From NCBI GenBank assembly GCA_963698085.1, contig OY969122.1, positions 1,922,001 through 1,986,000 of the forward strand: DNA of 64,000 nucleotides, in the 5' to 3' direction. Shown here in pieces: positions 53,101 through 61,087 of the stretch; position 1 is the first letter of the stretch; every line of letters starts with the position of its first letter. A model generated the notes under the pieces. The model saw only the letters and a program-made list of their open reading frames with translations. It made no database searches and was not told where the DNA came from. Made by a program: the position numbers and the translations under genes. Origin of the DNA: VRUE01 sp963698085. GTDB taxonomy: Bacteria > Actinomycetota > Thermoleophilia > Solirubrobacterales > 70-9.

Positions 53101-54724
53101 CGGCACCTACATAAGCGGCACGAAACCGGTCTCCTTCGCCCAGAGCTGGAACGGCACCAGCTGGTCGGCGCTCACCACCCAGAACCCAGGCTCCTACTCG
53201 ACCAAGCTGCGCAGTATCTCCTGCGCCTCGACCACTTCCTGCGTAGCAGTCGGCAGCTACAAGGAAACCAAAGCCCAGCCCGAAAAACCGCTCGCCCAAA
53301 GCTGGAACGGCAGCACGTGGTCAACCCTGAGCGTGCCCAGCCCCGCCGAAGGCGCCCAAGGCGTGGGTTTGCGGGGAGTCTCCTGCACCACGGCTAGTGC
53401 CTGCACCGCGGTTGGCTCCTACTACCTCGAAGGCAAACAACGGACCCTGGCCGGGTCATGGAATGGGACCAACTGGACGATCCAGGCCTCGCCCAACCCG
53501 AGCCCCGAACTCAACTCCCTGAATCAGGTCTCCTGCACCGCGGTCGGCGCTTGCACCGCGGTTGGCTCGATGCAGCCAGAAGCGGGCATGGTCGGAGAAG
53601 AAACCGCCTCCCTGGCAGAGCGTTGGAACGGCAGCGAATGGAAAACCCAGGTGACACCCAGCCTGGCGACCTCCGAATACTCGCTCTCTGGCGTCTCCTG
53701 TGCCTCGGCGACGATGTGCTTCGCAGTCGGCAGTTATCCGCTGATTGAGAGGGGGCTGGGTCAGCTCTGGAACGGCAGCACGTGGACGACGCAGGTGAAA
53801 GCCGTCGCCTCCATAAACGGATACCCCTCGAGTGTCTCCTGCCCCTCGACGACCTGGTGCATGGTCGCCGGCAGTGGCGTAGGCGGTTTGCCGAAGGCCT
53901 GGCTCTTGAAAGAAGAGGGAGGTGAATGGACGCGCAGCCTCCAGACACCGCCCCTGCCCAGCGGCGGCTCCAACGGCGGGCTGCGCAGCGTCTCGTGCAC
54001 TTCGACCAGCGCCTGCACGGCGGTCGGCTACTACTACGACGAAGGCCAGGGCAAAAACCGGCCTCTGGTCGAGCATTGGAACGGCAGCAAATGGACGGCG
54101 GAATCGGCCCCCAGCCCAGTCGAAGGCAGCGCGGCAACCGCGATGATGAGTGTCTCCTGCGCCTCAGGGACCTCTTGTGTCGCGGTGGGCGAAGCAAGCA
54201 ACGCCCCCTTCGCCGAGCGGTGGGACGGGACGAGTTGGTCGGTCATGACCACGCCACTCCCAGCCGGCGCCATCGAAAGCGGCTTTGAGAACGTCTCCTG
54301 CGGCTCGCCCAGCGGCTGCATGGCTGTCGGTACCTACAAGGAAAGCGGCAAAGGCCAGTACCCGAAGCCATTGGCCCAGCGCTGGAACGGAAGCGAATGG
54401 TCGATAGTCAGCGTGCCCAGTCCCGCTGAAGCCAAAGGCGAGGTGAGACTCGAGGGGATCTCCTGCGTATCGCCCTCCTACTGCACCGCGGTCGGTCAGT
54501 ACTCGCCGACCGCGAGTGCCAACCCGGAAGAACTGAAGACCCTGACCGAGTACTGGGACGGCGCGAAATGGGTTGTGCAGGCATCGCCCAACTCGAGCCT
54601 GAAAGTCAACGGCCTGAACCAGGTCTCCTGCAGCTCGGCGATCGCCTGCACCGCGGTTGGCGGAGCGCGGCCGGAATTGGTCCCCACCCTGGGCGAAGCC
54701 GCGCTGGCGGCTCGCTACGAATAG
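50180..54724 (+). CDS. Giant secreted metzincin-like protein with Fn3-like and CxAVG/WNG repeats
   Basis: A 1,514-aa protein. Signal peptide with LLGVLSSAVICFAMIPAMAF. Residues ~95-375 hold a metalloprotease-like domain: H282-E283-x2-H286-x2-G289 in HELSHAMGAAQ gives two zinc ligands and the Glu; the usual third His of HExxHxxGxxH is Gln here, and H307 in GFHCSDG or another residue may replace it. ILCYND could serve as the Met-turn region. Five Fn3-like repeats follow (~375-785), then 13 or so SC..C.AVG / WNG..W repeats. The final 1,260 bp are identical to the preceding gene. Confidence 0.82.
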   Translation: MGTGGRKNVLRARLRLFTGLLGVLSSAVICFAMIPAMAFAHGGHSHAQFDGRMADRPDSGRIGKSTYRFIPSKKEYEVRRDGEPPHFFHLDYAAKLEGKSSRSADEPPLPAQWPGPSATLPSNELAPHCRTTGKRIAVVYAHRPSDGTPTPTSQLRSIVRRMNWKFADQASQSSGGQRVVRMAVDCNASGEINVYNATAPNNNYVTLYNAAFEGTLGFPDLNDGKYLIFDHSINEENPGVVGVGGAASDAVKSSANKNTKHSIAVIYDDTSWAPWESHVTIHELSHAMGAAQGSVTPKAPFSTTGFHCSDGIDILCYNDGTAGSSSYAETKCPEPIYYDTVNVPIDCGKDTYFNAAPAPGTWLAEYWNLAGPENPFLVAPPKATTSPASAISGSRATLHGTVNPEGSETKYHFEYGPTTAYGSNAPMPSVTAGSGGAAVARNTEITGLEPLTTYNFRMVATSDVGTAFGTNKTFTTTGMMPPEVTTESATGIKAGKANLRGTLNPNGFNTTYHFEWGTKAEFDEGKYGNSTAKFSGGGGTSSFPVTKTIEGLKGQTEYHYRLVAKSVEGTTVGSDKSFTTLNWGPPTATTDPGEPALSHNEAFLRATINPREFATSYRFEWGTSTAYGNSIPVPDESIGSGTEDVKVVKKLESLQPGMLYHFRVVATNSEGTTYGEDRTVNTLGPPAITNEPATGVSSTEAVLNAAVYPNGYPTTYQFEYGPTAFYGTTVPIPAKEAGSGINPVKVSQAISGLEASKTYHFRIVAQNTKGSVSGADETFTTLPPCKGAEGKCEWNAQSTPGLSTSKYQLSGVSCASATMCFAVGSDTLADKGLGELWNGSEWSVQVKASSLSGSPSSVSCPSTTWCMAAGNTEGGIPKAWLLKEEGGKWMPAYQTLPTPSGGSKRILRAISCTSTTACTAVGHYYVESESKYKLLVERWNGTAWSTQTAAALSESSSIEEVGVSCATSSACIMAGTYISGTKPVSFAQSWNGTSWSALTTQNPGSYSTKLRSISCASTTSCVAVGSYKETKAQPEKPLAQSWNGSTWSTLSVPSPAEGAQGVGLRGVSCTTASACTAVGSYYLEGKQRTLAGSWNGTNWTIQASPNPSPELNSLNQVSCTAVGACTAVGSMQPEAGMVGEETASLAERWNGSEWKTQVTPSLATSEYSLSGVSCASATMCFAVGSYPLIERGLGQLWNGSTWTTQVKAVASINGYPSSVSCPSTTWCMVAGSGVGGLPKAWLLKEEGGEWTRSLQTPPLPSGGSNGGLRSVSCTSTSACTAVGYYYDEGQGKNRPLVEHWNGSKWTAESAPSPVEGSAATAMMSVSCASGTSCVAVGEASNAPFAERWDGTSWSVMTTPLPAGAIESGFENVSCGSPSGCMAVGTYKESGKGQYPKPLAQRWNGSEWSIVSVPSPAEAKGEVRLEGISCVSPSYCTAVGQYSPTASANPEELKTLTEYWDGAKWVVQASPNSSLKVNGLNQVSCSSAIACTAVGGARPELVPTLGEAALAARYE
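53465..54724 (+). repeat. Second copy of the 1,260-bp 3' block
   Basis: Partner of 48776-50035 at an offset of 4,689 bp; identity ends at the stop codon. Confidence 0.85.
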
Positions 54725-54814
54725 GGAGCGTCGTCGGGTAATAGATCCCGTACCAAGTCGTTTATCATTTGCTCCAGCGCTCTTGGGACTGAGGGCGCTG
54801 GGGAGGGGGATGCG

Positions 54815-56752
54815 GTGCTTTCGCTTTCGGGCGAGCGATGGATGTGGATGTGGAGGTGGGGGGGCTGGTTCATGGCCGTCCTCTCCTTGGTGATCTCTTT
54901 TGCAGTTGGAGCTGGAGGCGCCCAGGCGGCGGCGCTGGAACTGCTCGACGACCGGGGCTGGGAGATGGTCTCGCCGGTCGAGAAGAACGGGGGGGAGATC
55001 CAGGGGTTTGGCGCGATCGCCGGTGGTGGGTTCCTGCAGGCGGCAGCGAACGGGGATTCCGCCACGTTCAGCTCTACCTCCTCTTTCGGCGCGGGGGCGA
55101 AAGGCGCTCCGGTCGCATCGCAGTACATCGCCCGGCGCGGCGCAGGTAGCTGGACCACTGAGAACGTCACCCTGCCTACCCTCTCCGGCGCCTACGGCGA
55201 GGACCCGGTCGGCGTTCCCTACCGGCTCCTCTCCGGCGACCTGGCCCGTGGGCTCGTCTTCAACGGGCGTCGCTGCGACGAAGCCGAAGAGTGCCTGCGC
55301 AGCTACTCGCTGCGCGTGAGCGCCGGCGGCGCGCTGACGCTCTCCCCCGAAGAGCCCGACCTGCTCTTCGCCGGCGCCTCGCCAGACCTGCGCCACGTCA
55401 TCCTCTCCACTTGCGCCGCGCTCACTCCGGGCGCGATGGAAGTCCCCGAAGGCGAAGGCTGCGATCCGGACACCCCCAACCTCTATGACTGGAGCAACGG
55501 GCAGCTGCGGCTGATCAACCTGCTGCCGCACGTCCTGTCGACGTCGGGCGCCGCCCTCGCCGCTCCCGCCGGGGCCGTCTCGAGCGACGCCTCGCGTGTC
55601 TACTGGCGCGACCTCGAAACCGGCAACCTCATGCTGGCTGAGGGGAGCATCACCAAACAGGTCGACGACGAAGCGGGCAGTGATGGCAGCTTCGAGGCCG
55701 CCACTCCCGACGGCTCGATCGCCCTCTTCACCGCGGCGGGACACCTCTACCGCGACAGCGCCGTCACCGACTCGAGCACCGACTTGACCCCGGCGGGCGG
55801 CGTCTTGGGGGTGCTTGGTGCCTCCGAAACCGCCGTCCACGTCTACTACCAGAGCACCGCCGGCCTGCAGCTCTGGTACGCCGGCACGACGACACAGATC
55901 GCGCCCGGCGCTGATGCCACCGATCCGAGCAACTTCCCGCCGGCCACCGGCGCCGCCCGGGTCAGCGCCGACGGCACCCGCCTCGCCTTCGTCTCCGAGG
56001 CGTCGCTGACCGGCTACGACAACACCGACCAGGACACGGGCGAACCCGACTCGCAGGTCTTCCTCTACGACGCCACGGCGAACGGCGGCGCCGGTTCGCT
56101 CACCTGCGTCTCCTGCAATCCCAGCGGCGTGCAGCCGATCGGCCCCTCGAGCATCCCCGGCGCGATCGCCAACGGCAAAGGCCCCCTCGCCACCCAGGCC
56201 TACAAGCCACGTGCCCTGGTCGCCGGCGGCCGCCGTGTCTTCTTCGACTCGCTCGATGCCCTCGTGACCCAGGACACCAATAACGACGACGACGTCTACG
56301 AGTGGGAGGCGCAGGGAACCGGCACCTGCACCCAGCCGGGCGGCTGCGTGAACCTGATCTCGAGCGGGCGCAGCGAAGACGGCGCCTCCTTCGTCGACGC
56401 CTCCGAGGGCGGCCGCGATGTCTTCTTCCTCACCGACGGCTCGCTCGTACCCTCCGACCCGCTTGGCACCTTCGACCTCTACGACGCCCGCGAAGGCGGC
56501 GGCTTCCCGATCCCCGAGGACCCGATCCCCTGCGAAGGCGATGCCTGCCAGCCGCTGCCCTCGCCGCCCGAAGACCCGACCCCGGGCACGCAGGTGCCGA
56601 CCCCAGGCAATCCACCGGTCCGCTTCCCACCGAAGGCCTGCCCCAAAGGCAAGCGCCCGATCGTCCGCAACGGCAAACGCCGTTGCGTCCCTAAGCGCAA
56701 GCAAGACAAGCAGCGTCGCTCCGCCGCACGCGGCCGAGGGGGGCGCAGGTGA
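54815..56752 (+). CDS. Secreted PD40-type propeller protein with basic Cys tail
   Basis: A 645-aa protein from GTG 54815, preceded by GGGAGGGGG. Signal peptide FMAVLSLVISFAVGAGGAQA. The domain starts DDRGWEMVSPVEKNGGEI, matching the DDRAYELVSPAQKNSAEV start of the A-protein propeller, and continues with blades (SPDLRHVILS, SADGTRLAFVSEASLTGYDN, SEGGRDVFFL). The tail CPKGKRPIVRNGKRRCVPKR matches the A tails. It is an A protein without NHL and Fn3-like parts. A stem CCAGCGC/GCGCTGG lies in the 90-bp gap upstream (about 54773-54801). Confidence 0.85.
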   Translation: MLSLSGERWMWMWRWGGWFMAVLSLVISFAVGAGGAQAAALELLDDRGWEMVSPVEKNGGEIQGFGAIAGGGFLQAAANGDSATFSSTSSFGAGAKGAPVASQYIARRGAGSWTTENVTLPTLSGAYGEDPVGVPYRLLSGDLARGLVFNGRRCDEAEECLRSYSLRVSAGGALTLSPEEPDLLFAGASPDLRHVILSTCAALTPGAMEVPEGEGCDPDTPNLYDWSNGQLRLINLLPHVLSTSGAALAAPAGAVSSDASRVYWRDLETGNLMLAEGSITKQVDDEAGSDGSFEAATPDGSIALFTAAGHLYRDSAVTDSSTDLTPAGGVLGVLGASETAVHVYYQSTAGLQLWYAGTTTQIAPGADATDPSNFPPATGAARVSADGTRLAFVSEASLTGYDNTDQDTGEPDSQVFLYDATANGGAGSLTCVSCNPSGVQPIGPSSIPGAIANGKGPLATQAYKPRALVAGGRRVFFDSLDALVTQDTNNDDDVYEWEAQGTGTCTQPGGCVNLISSGRSEDGASFVDASEGGRDVFFLTDGSLVPSDPLGTFDLYDAREGGGFPIPEDPIPCEGDACQPLPSPPEDPTPGTQVPTPGNPPVRFPPKACPKGKRPIVRNGKRRCVPKRKQDKQRRSAARGRGGRR

Positions 56753-56766
56753 CTATCCCTTTGAGC

Positions 56767-57183
56767 TCAGGAAACGCTGCCGCGCGGCACGACCCACTGC
56801 ACGGCCTGCCCGGTGAGCTTGGCGATCCGCTCGTAGTCGGCGTCGTAGTGCAGGACGATGAGCCCAGCCAGCTCCGCGCAGGCGGCGACCAGCAGATCGG
56901 GCAGCGGCACCGCCCGGTGTTGAGAGCGCTCGGCCAGCATCGACTGGACCTCCAGCGCTCGCCTCATACAGCCCTCGTCCATCGTCGCTCGCGGCATCCC
57001 TCGCAGGGCCTCGGCGAGGGCGCGATAGGTCGCCCGGCTCGTGGCGCTGTAGAGCAGCTCGAGGTCGACGATGCCGCAGGTGGCGATCTCGCCCGCGAGC
57101 AGGAGCGGTTCCAGCGCCTCGCGCACCTCTGGGCGGGTGTCGCTCCTGGTCAGCGCGCTCTTGTCGGCAAGAAAGGTCGCCAC
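56767..57183 (-). CDS. vapC: PIN-domain ribonuclease toxin (VapC-like), module 1
   Basis: A 138-aa PIN protein from GTG 57183. Acidic residues fit the PIN active site: Asp in FLADKSAL, Glu in VDLELLYS, Asp in PLPDLLVAACAE and Asp in LHYDADYERIA. VapC toxins cleave RNA (often tRNA or 23S rRNA). It lies 6 bp after its antitoxin gene and is convergent with the PD40 gene, 14 bp away. Confidence 0.85.
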   Translation of the reverse strand: MATFLADKSALTRSDTRPEVREALEPLLLAGEIATCGIVDLELLYSATSRATYRALAEALRGMPRATMDEGCMRRALEVQSMLAERSQHRAVPLPDLLVAACAELAGLIVLHYDADYERIAKLTGQAVQWVVPRGSVS

Positions 57184-57189
57184 CGGCGC

Positions 57190-57411
57190 TCAGCGCCACG
57201 CTCGCGACATGGTCTCCGGATCGTCCAGCGCCAATGCCCCTGGCCTGAACAACAGCTCCAGCAGTGTCTTGCGCTGGCGTACCTTGACCACTTCGGAGAG
57301 CGCCGCATCGACCGTATCGGTAAGCGTCTTGGTGCCGAGTATCTCCCGGGCTGCCTCGACTTTGGCGGGGTCGATCTCGAACGAAGTCTTCCGTTTAGCC
57401 GTGGTGCTCAT
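57190..57411 (-). CDS. vapB: VapB-type antitoxin, module 1
   Basis: A 73-aa protein. KTSFEIDPAKVEAAREILGTKTLTDTVDAAL is a VapB/ribbon-helix-helix-like start and the C-terminus RPGALALDDPETMSRAW resembles toxin-binding tails. A TATACT box lies about 8 bp before the ATG on the minus strand with no SD between, so the mRNA may be leaderless. Confidence 0.85.
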   Translation of the reverse strand: MSTTAKRKTSFEIDPAKVEAAREILGTKTLTDTVDAALSEVVKVRQRKTLLELLFRPGALALDDPETMSRAWR

Positions 57412-57499
57412 TCAATCAGTATAGGGGTTCGTCGATTTCAGAATAGGAAAAAATATCGAAAACGCTATATCGATCTGGGATCGTGCGATAGGAGAAAAC

Positions 57500-57520
57500 G
57501 CCTGGGGGCATTAGCCAGGC
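57500..57520 (-). terminator. Hairpin at the 3' end of vapC module 2
   Basis: GCCTGG (57500-57505) pairs with CCAGGC (57515-57520) around a 9-nt loop containing the stop codon of the PIN gene. It lies between the two minus-strand vapBC modules and may limit read-through; the stem is short. Confidence 0.35.
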
Positions 57521-57927
57521 AGAAGCTCCAGAGCTTCGACGTGGTTTGGCCGCATCGTGCTGAAGTGACGATGGTCAAGCGTGGCGAGCTTTCGCTCCCC
57601 GAGTCGCTCGACAAGCGCCAGGACGCAGGCATCTACGATCCCCACCCTAAGGTCGGCATAGGTGCGCTGAATCTCATGCGAACGAGCCAGATCGGCGTGC
57701 GTAGGGCTCTCAACGCTGTAGGCGCCGGCCAGCACGTCCTCCAGGAACGCGAGCCAGACCTCGGGCGTCAGTCGTTCGTGGCACCAGTAGTCCAGCTCCG
57801 AGAGGACGAGGGCGGGGACGAGGAGCTCTTCCCGAGCCCCGTCGATCAATTCGGCGCACGGTCCGTGATCCGGATCGGCGGCGTCGAGCGCCGCAAGGAG
57901 TGCGCTCGTGTCTAGGACGAGTGGCAC
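57511..57927 (-). CDS. vapC: PIN-domain ribonuclease toxin (VapC-like), module 2
   Basis: A 138-aa PIN protein from GTG 57927: VLDTSALLAALDAADPDH (first Asp), ALVLSELDYW (Glu), VGIVDACVLALVERL (Asp) and LATLDHRHFSTMRP. It directly follows its antitoxin (0 bp). Not closely similar to module 1, so the two are independent acquisitions rather than a duplication. Confidence 0.87.
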   Translation of the reverse strand: MPLVLDTSALLAALDAADPDHGPCAELIDGAREELLVPALVLSELDYWCHERLTPEVWLAFLEDVLAGAYSVESPTHADLARSHEIQRTYADLRVGIVDACVLALVERLGERKLATLDHRHFSTMRPNHVEALELLPG

Positions 57928-58155
57928 CTACGCCGGGGGCCGGGCGACCGGTTCAGTGGCGCTCTCGGCCGCGCCGCGCCCATCGGTGGAGCGCCCGAGT
58001 CCCAGCCTGGGACGATGCCCCCGTCGGATCGTGATGGCCTTCTCTTCGACCGCCTCCGCCAGCAAGGCGCTGAGGCTGTCTCCGCGCCTCCGCGCCTCTG
58101 CCTCGAGCGTCGCGAGGGCCTCGATATCGGCGCTTACGGTGGTCCGGCGATTCAT
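57928..58155 (-). CDS. vapB: Ribbon-helix-helix antitoxin (VapB-like), module 2
   Basis: A 75-aa protein from ATG 58155: NRRTTVSADIEALATLEAEA then RRRGDSLSALLAEAVEEKA is a ribbon-helix-helix pattern. The C-terminal 30 residues are flexible and basic. The frame extends to 58176, but then it would reach further into the divergent B4 gene. Its start codon overlaps the start codon of B4 on the other strand. Confidence 0.8.
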   Translation of the reverse strand: MNRRTTVSADIEALATLEAEARRRGDSLSALLAEAVEEKAITIRRGHRPRLGLGRSTDGRGAAESATEPVARPPA

Positions 58156-61087
58156 GATGCATGATGCTAGCACCATCCGCCTAGTTGGTGGCGCTTTTGC
58201 GATCGCCGTGCTCGGGGTGCTGTGGACGCCGGTTGCCGCCCAGGCGGCCTTCGGCTTCCTGCCCGGCGCCGAAGGCTTTGACGTGGCAATCGCCGAGGAA
58301 GGTGGGGTGGGGGCGGAGACGCGGGCGGGCTCGCATCCCTACTCGATCACGACCACGGTCAACTTCGAGCTCGGTCCGGAAGCGCCGGGTGGGCCGTTCA
58401 CCGACGGCGACCTGCGCGACCTCGATCTTGAGCTGCCGCCGGGGCTGATCGAAAACCCGAGCGCGGTCTCCCAGTGCAGCCAGGAGCGGTTCCACACCCC
58501 GCGCTCCTCGCCCTTCGAAGAAAGCCGCTCGGGGGAGAACTGCCCGGCGCTGAGCCAGATCGGGATCATCGAGATCCGCTCCGCCGCCGCGGGTGGCTCG
58601 ACCCGCAGCTTCGGCCTCTTCAACCTGCAGCCGCCCCCTGGCTTCCCCGCCCAGATCGGCGCCAGCCCCTACGGCGTGCCGCTCGTCTTCACCCCGCGCC
58701 TGCGCGACGCCGGCGGCGAGTACGGCATCACCCTGCAGATGCGCAACTTCTCCCAGCGGATCAACGTCAGCGGCTTCACGCTGACGATCTGGGGCAATCC
58801 CTGGGGGCTCAGCCACAACGGCCAGCGCGGCAACTGCCTGAACCAACTGGAGCCGACCTTCCCCTGGGCCAAATGCCCGATCTCGCCGCCCCAGCCCGAC
58901 CACAAACCGTTCGCCTATCTGACCCTGCCGGCGTCTTGCGGGCTGCCACTCGAGTTCAAGGTCGCCGCCAGCGCCTGGGGTGGAGCCGGCACGGCGAAAG
59001 CGAGCGCCGCCAGCCGCGACGTCGAAGGCAACCCGTCGGGACTGATCGAATGCGCGGCGCTGCGCTTCGAACCGCTCACCTTCGGCCAGCCGACCAACCC
59101 CCGCGCATCCTCGGCGACGGGCTATGACTTCAGCCTCACGCCCAAAGAAGAGGCGCTGACCAACTACAAACTGCTCGTCCCCTCGCAACCGCGCAAGGCG
59201 GTGGTCTCGTTGCCGGAGGGGATGACGATCAACCCCTCGGTGGCGGCGGGCCTGGGGGTCTGCACGGCGCCGCAGTACGCGGGGGAGACCGCCACCTCGC
59301 CGCTTGGTGCGGGCTGCCCCGAGAACTCGAAGATCGGGTCCTTCACGGTGCGCAGCCCGTTGTTCGAAGACGTGATCGCAGGGGCGGTCTACCTCGCCCA
59401 GCCCGACGACCGCCGAACGACCGGCCCCGGCGCCGAGAACCCCTTCGATTCGCTGCTCGCCCTCTACCTGATCGCCAAGGCGCCGGCGCGCGGGGTGATC
59501 GTCAAGGTCGCCGGCCGCCTGCACGCCGACCCGGCGAGCGGGCGGCTGACCGGCACCTTCGACCGGCTGCCCCAGCTCCCCTACTCGAACCTGAAACTGC
59601 ACTTCCGCGAAGGCCAGCGGGCGCCGCTGATCTCACCCTCGGCCTGCGGCAGCTTCTCCACCCAGATCGACCTCTCGCCCTGGAACGACCCCGGCGCGGT
59701 CGTCAGCATGATCTCCAGCTTCCAGATCGACAAGGGGATCGGCCCGGGCGGCGCCTGCCCCAGCGGCACCCCGCCGTTCAACCCGGGGGCGAGCGGCGGC
59801 ACCCTCAACGGCAACTCCGGTGCCTACACGCCCTTCTACCTGCGCTTGACGCGGGCCGATGACGAGCAGGAGATCGTCTCCTACTCGGCCGACCTGCCCA
59901 AGGGCCTGACCGGCCGCCTCGCCGGGGTCGCCGTCTGTCCCGACGCGGTGATCGAGGCGGCGAAGCTCCGCACCGGCACCGAAGAGGAGGCCGACCCCTC
60001 CTGCCCGGCGGACAGCCAGATCGGCCGCACCTTCACCGGCTACGGGGTCGGGCCGGTGCTCGCCTACGCGCCGGGGAAGATGTACCTGGCCGGGCCTTAC
60101 CACGGCTCGCCGCTCTCGGTGGTGGCGGTCAACTCCGCCGCGGTCGGGCCCTTCGACCTCGGCACCGTGGTGATCCGCTCCGCCTTCCGCGTCGACCCCC
60201 GTACCGCGCAGCTCTCGCTCGACTCCGCCGCCTCGGACCGTATCCCGCACATCATCGACGGCATCCCGCTGCACCTGCGCGACATCCGCGTCTACATCGA
60301 CCGGCCGAACTTCACCCTCAACCCGACCAGCTGCGAGGCGGCGAGCTTCAGCTCGACCCTCGGCGGCTCGGGCGTGCGCTTCGACGACCGCTCCGACGAC
60401 ACCACAGCGACGACCTCGGACCTCTTCCAGGTCTCCAACTGCTCGGCGCGCGGCTTCAAGCCGCAGCTCGGCCTGCGCCTGCGCGGCCCGACCAAGCGGG
60501 CCGGCTACCCCTCGCTGCGCGCCGTCCTCGTCGCCCGCCCCGGCGACGCCAACGTCAAGCGCGTGGCCGTCAGCCTGCCCCACACCGCGTTCCTCGCCCA
60601 GAACCACATCCGCGACGTCTGCACCCGGGTGCAGTTCGATGCGGGCCGGTGCCCCGAGTCCTCCATCTACGGGCGCGCGATCGCCTGGACGCCGCTGCTC
60701 GACGGGCCGCTCAGCGGCCCCGTCTACCTGCGCTCCTCCGACAACCCGCTGCCCGACCTGGTCGCCGAGCTGCGCCAGGGGGCGATCCGGATCGTCCTCG
60801 GCGGCCGCATCGACTCGGTCGGGGAGGGCCGCATCCGCGGCATCTTCGACCAGCTGCCCGACGCACCCGTGACCCGCTTCGTGCTCACCATGCAAGGCGG
60901 GCGCAAGGGCGCCCTGGTCAACTCGGCGAACCTCTGCACGACGCCTGCCTACGCGACGGCGCGGATGGTCGGGCAGAACAACAAGGGACTGGTGCTGCGG
61001 CCTCGGGTGCGGCCCGACTGCGGCAAGAAGCAGGGCAAGCGCGCGGGGCGCGGCAAGAAGAAGGGCACCAAGAGGAGGGGCACGTGA
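58154..61087 (+). CDS. B4: divergent secreted B-type protein
   Basis: A 977-aa protein from ATG 58154 (ATG 58157 equally good). Signal segment GGAFAIAVLGVLWTPVAAQA. It lacks the DUF11-like domain but has the four two-Cys modules of B1-B3: ELPPGLIENPSAVSQCS, SLPEGMTINPSVAAGLGVC, DLPKGLTGRLAGVAVC and SLPHTAFLAQNHIRDVC, each followed by a C-P-x-x-S-x-I-x-G-type segment, and LYLR-type ends (GAVYLAQP, KMYLAGP, GPVYLRSS). Basic C-terminus (KKQGKRAGRGKKKGTKRR). The stop overlaps the NHL gene start (GTGA). No RBS is evident. Confidence 0.83.
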   Translation: MMHDASTIRLVGGAFAIAVLGVLWTPVAAQAAFGFLPGAEGFDVAIAEEGGVGAETRAGSHPYSITTTVNFELGPEAPGGPFTDGDLRDLDLELPPGLIENPSAVSQCSQERFHTPRSSPFEESRSGENCPALSQIGIIEIRSAAAGGSTRSFGLFNLQPPPGFPAQIGASPYGVPLVFTPRLRDAGGEYGITLQMRNFSQRINVSGFTLTIWGNPWGLSHNGQRGNCLNQLEPTFPWAKCPISPPQPDHKPFAYLTLPASCGLPLEFKVAASAWGGAGTAKASAASRDVEGNPSGLIECAALRFEPLTFGQPTNPRASSATGYDFSLTPKEEALTNYKLLVPSQPRKAVVSLPEGMTINPSVAAGLGVCTAPQYAGETATSPLGAGCPENSKIGSFTVRSPLFEDVIAGAVYLAQPDDRRTTGPGAENPFDSLLALYLIAKAPARGVIVKVAGRLHADPASGRLTGTFDRLPQLPYSNLKLHFREGQRAPLISPSACGSFSTQIDLSPWNDPGAVVSMISSFQIDKGIGPGGACPSGTPPFNPGASGGTLNGNSGAYTPFYLRLTRADDEQEIVSYSADLPKGLTGRLAGVAVCPDAVIEAAKLRTGTEEEADPSCPADSQIGRTFTGYGVGPVLAYAPGKMYLAGPYHGSPLSVVAVNSAAVGPFDLGTVVIRSAFRVDPRTAQLSLDSAASDRIPHIIDGIPLHLRDIRVYIDRPNFTLNPTSCEAASFSSTLGGSGVRFDDRSDDTTATTSDLFQVSNCSARGFKPQLGLRLRGPTKRAGYPSLRAVLVARPGDANVKRVAVSLPHTAFLAQNHIRDVCTRVQFDAGRCPESSIYGRAIAWTPLLDGPLSGPVYLRSSDNPLPDLVAELRQGAIRIVLGGRIDSVGEGRIRGIFDQLPDAPVTRFVLTMQGGRKGALVNSANLCTTPAYATARMVGQNNKGLVLRPRVRPDCGKKQGKRAGRGKKKGTKRRGT

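Noticed and set aside
54164..56704. 846-codon open frame on the minus strand opposite the protease and PD40 genes
   Set aside because: It is the reverse shadow of strongly supported plus-strand genes (signal peptides, blades, RBS), crosses a gene boundary and shows low-complexity Gly/Arg/Val composition typical of antisense frames in high-GC DNA.
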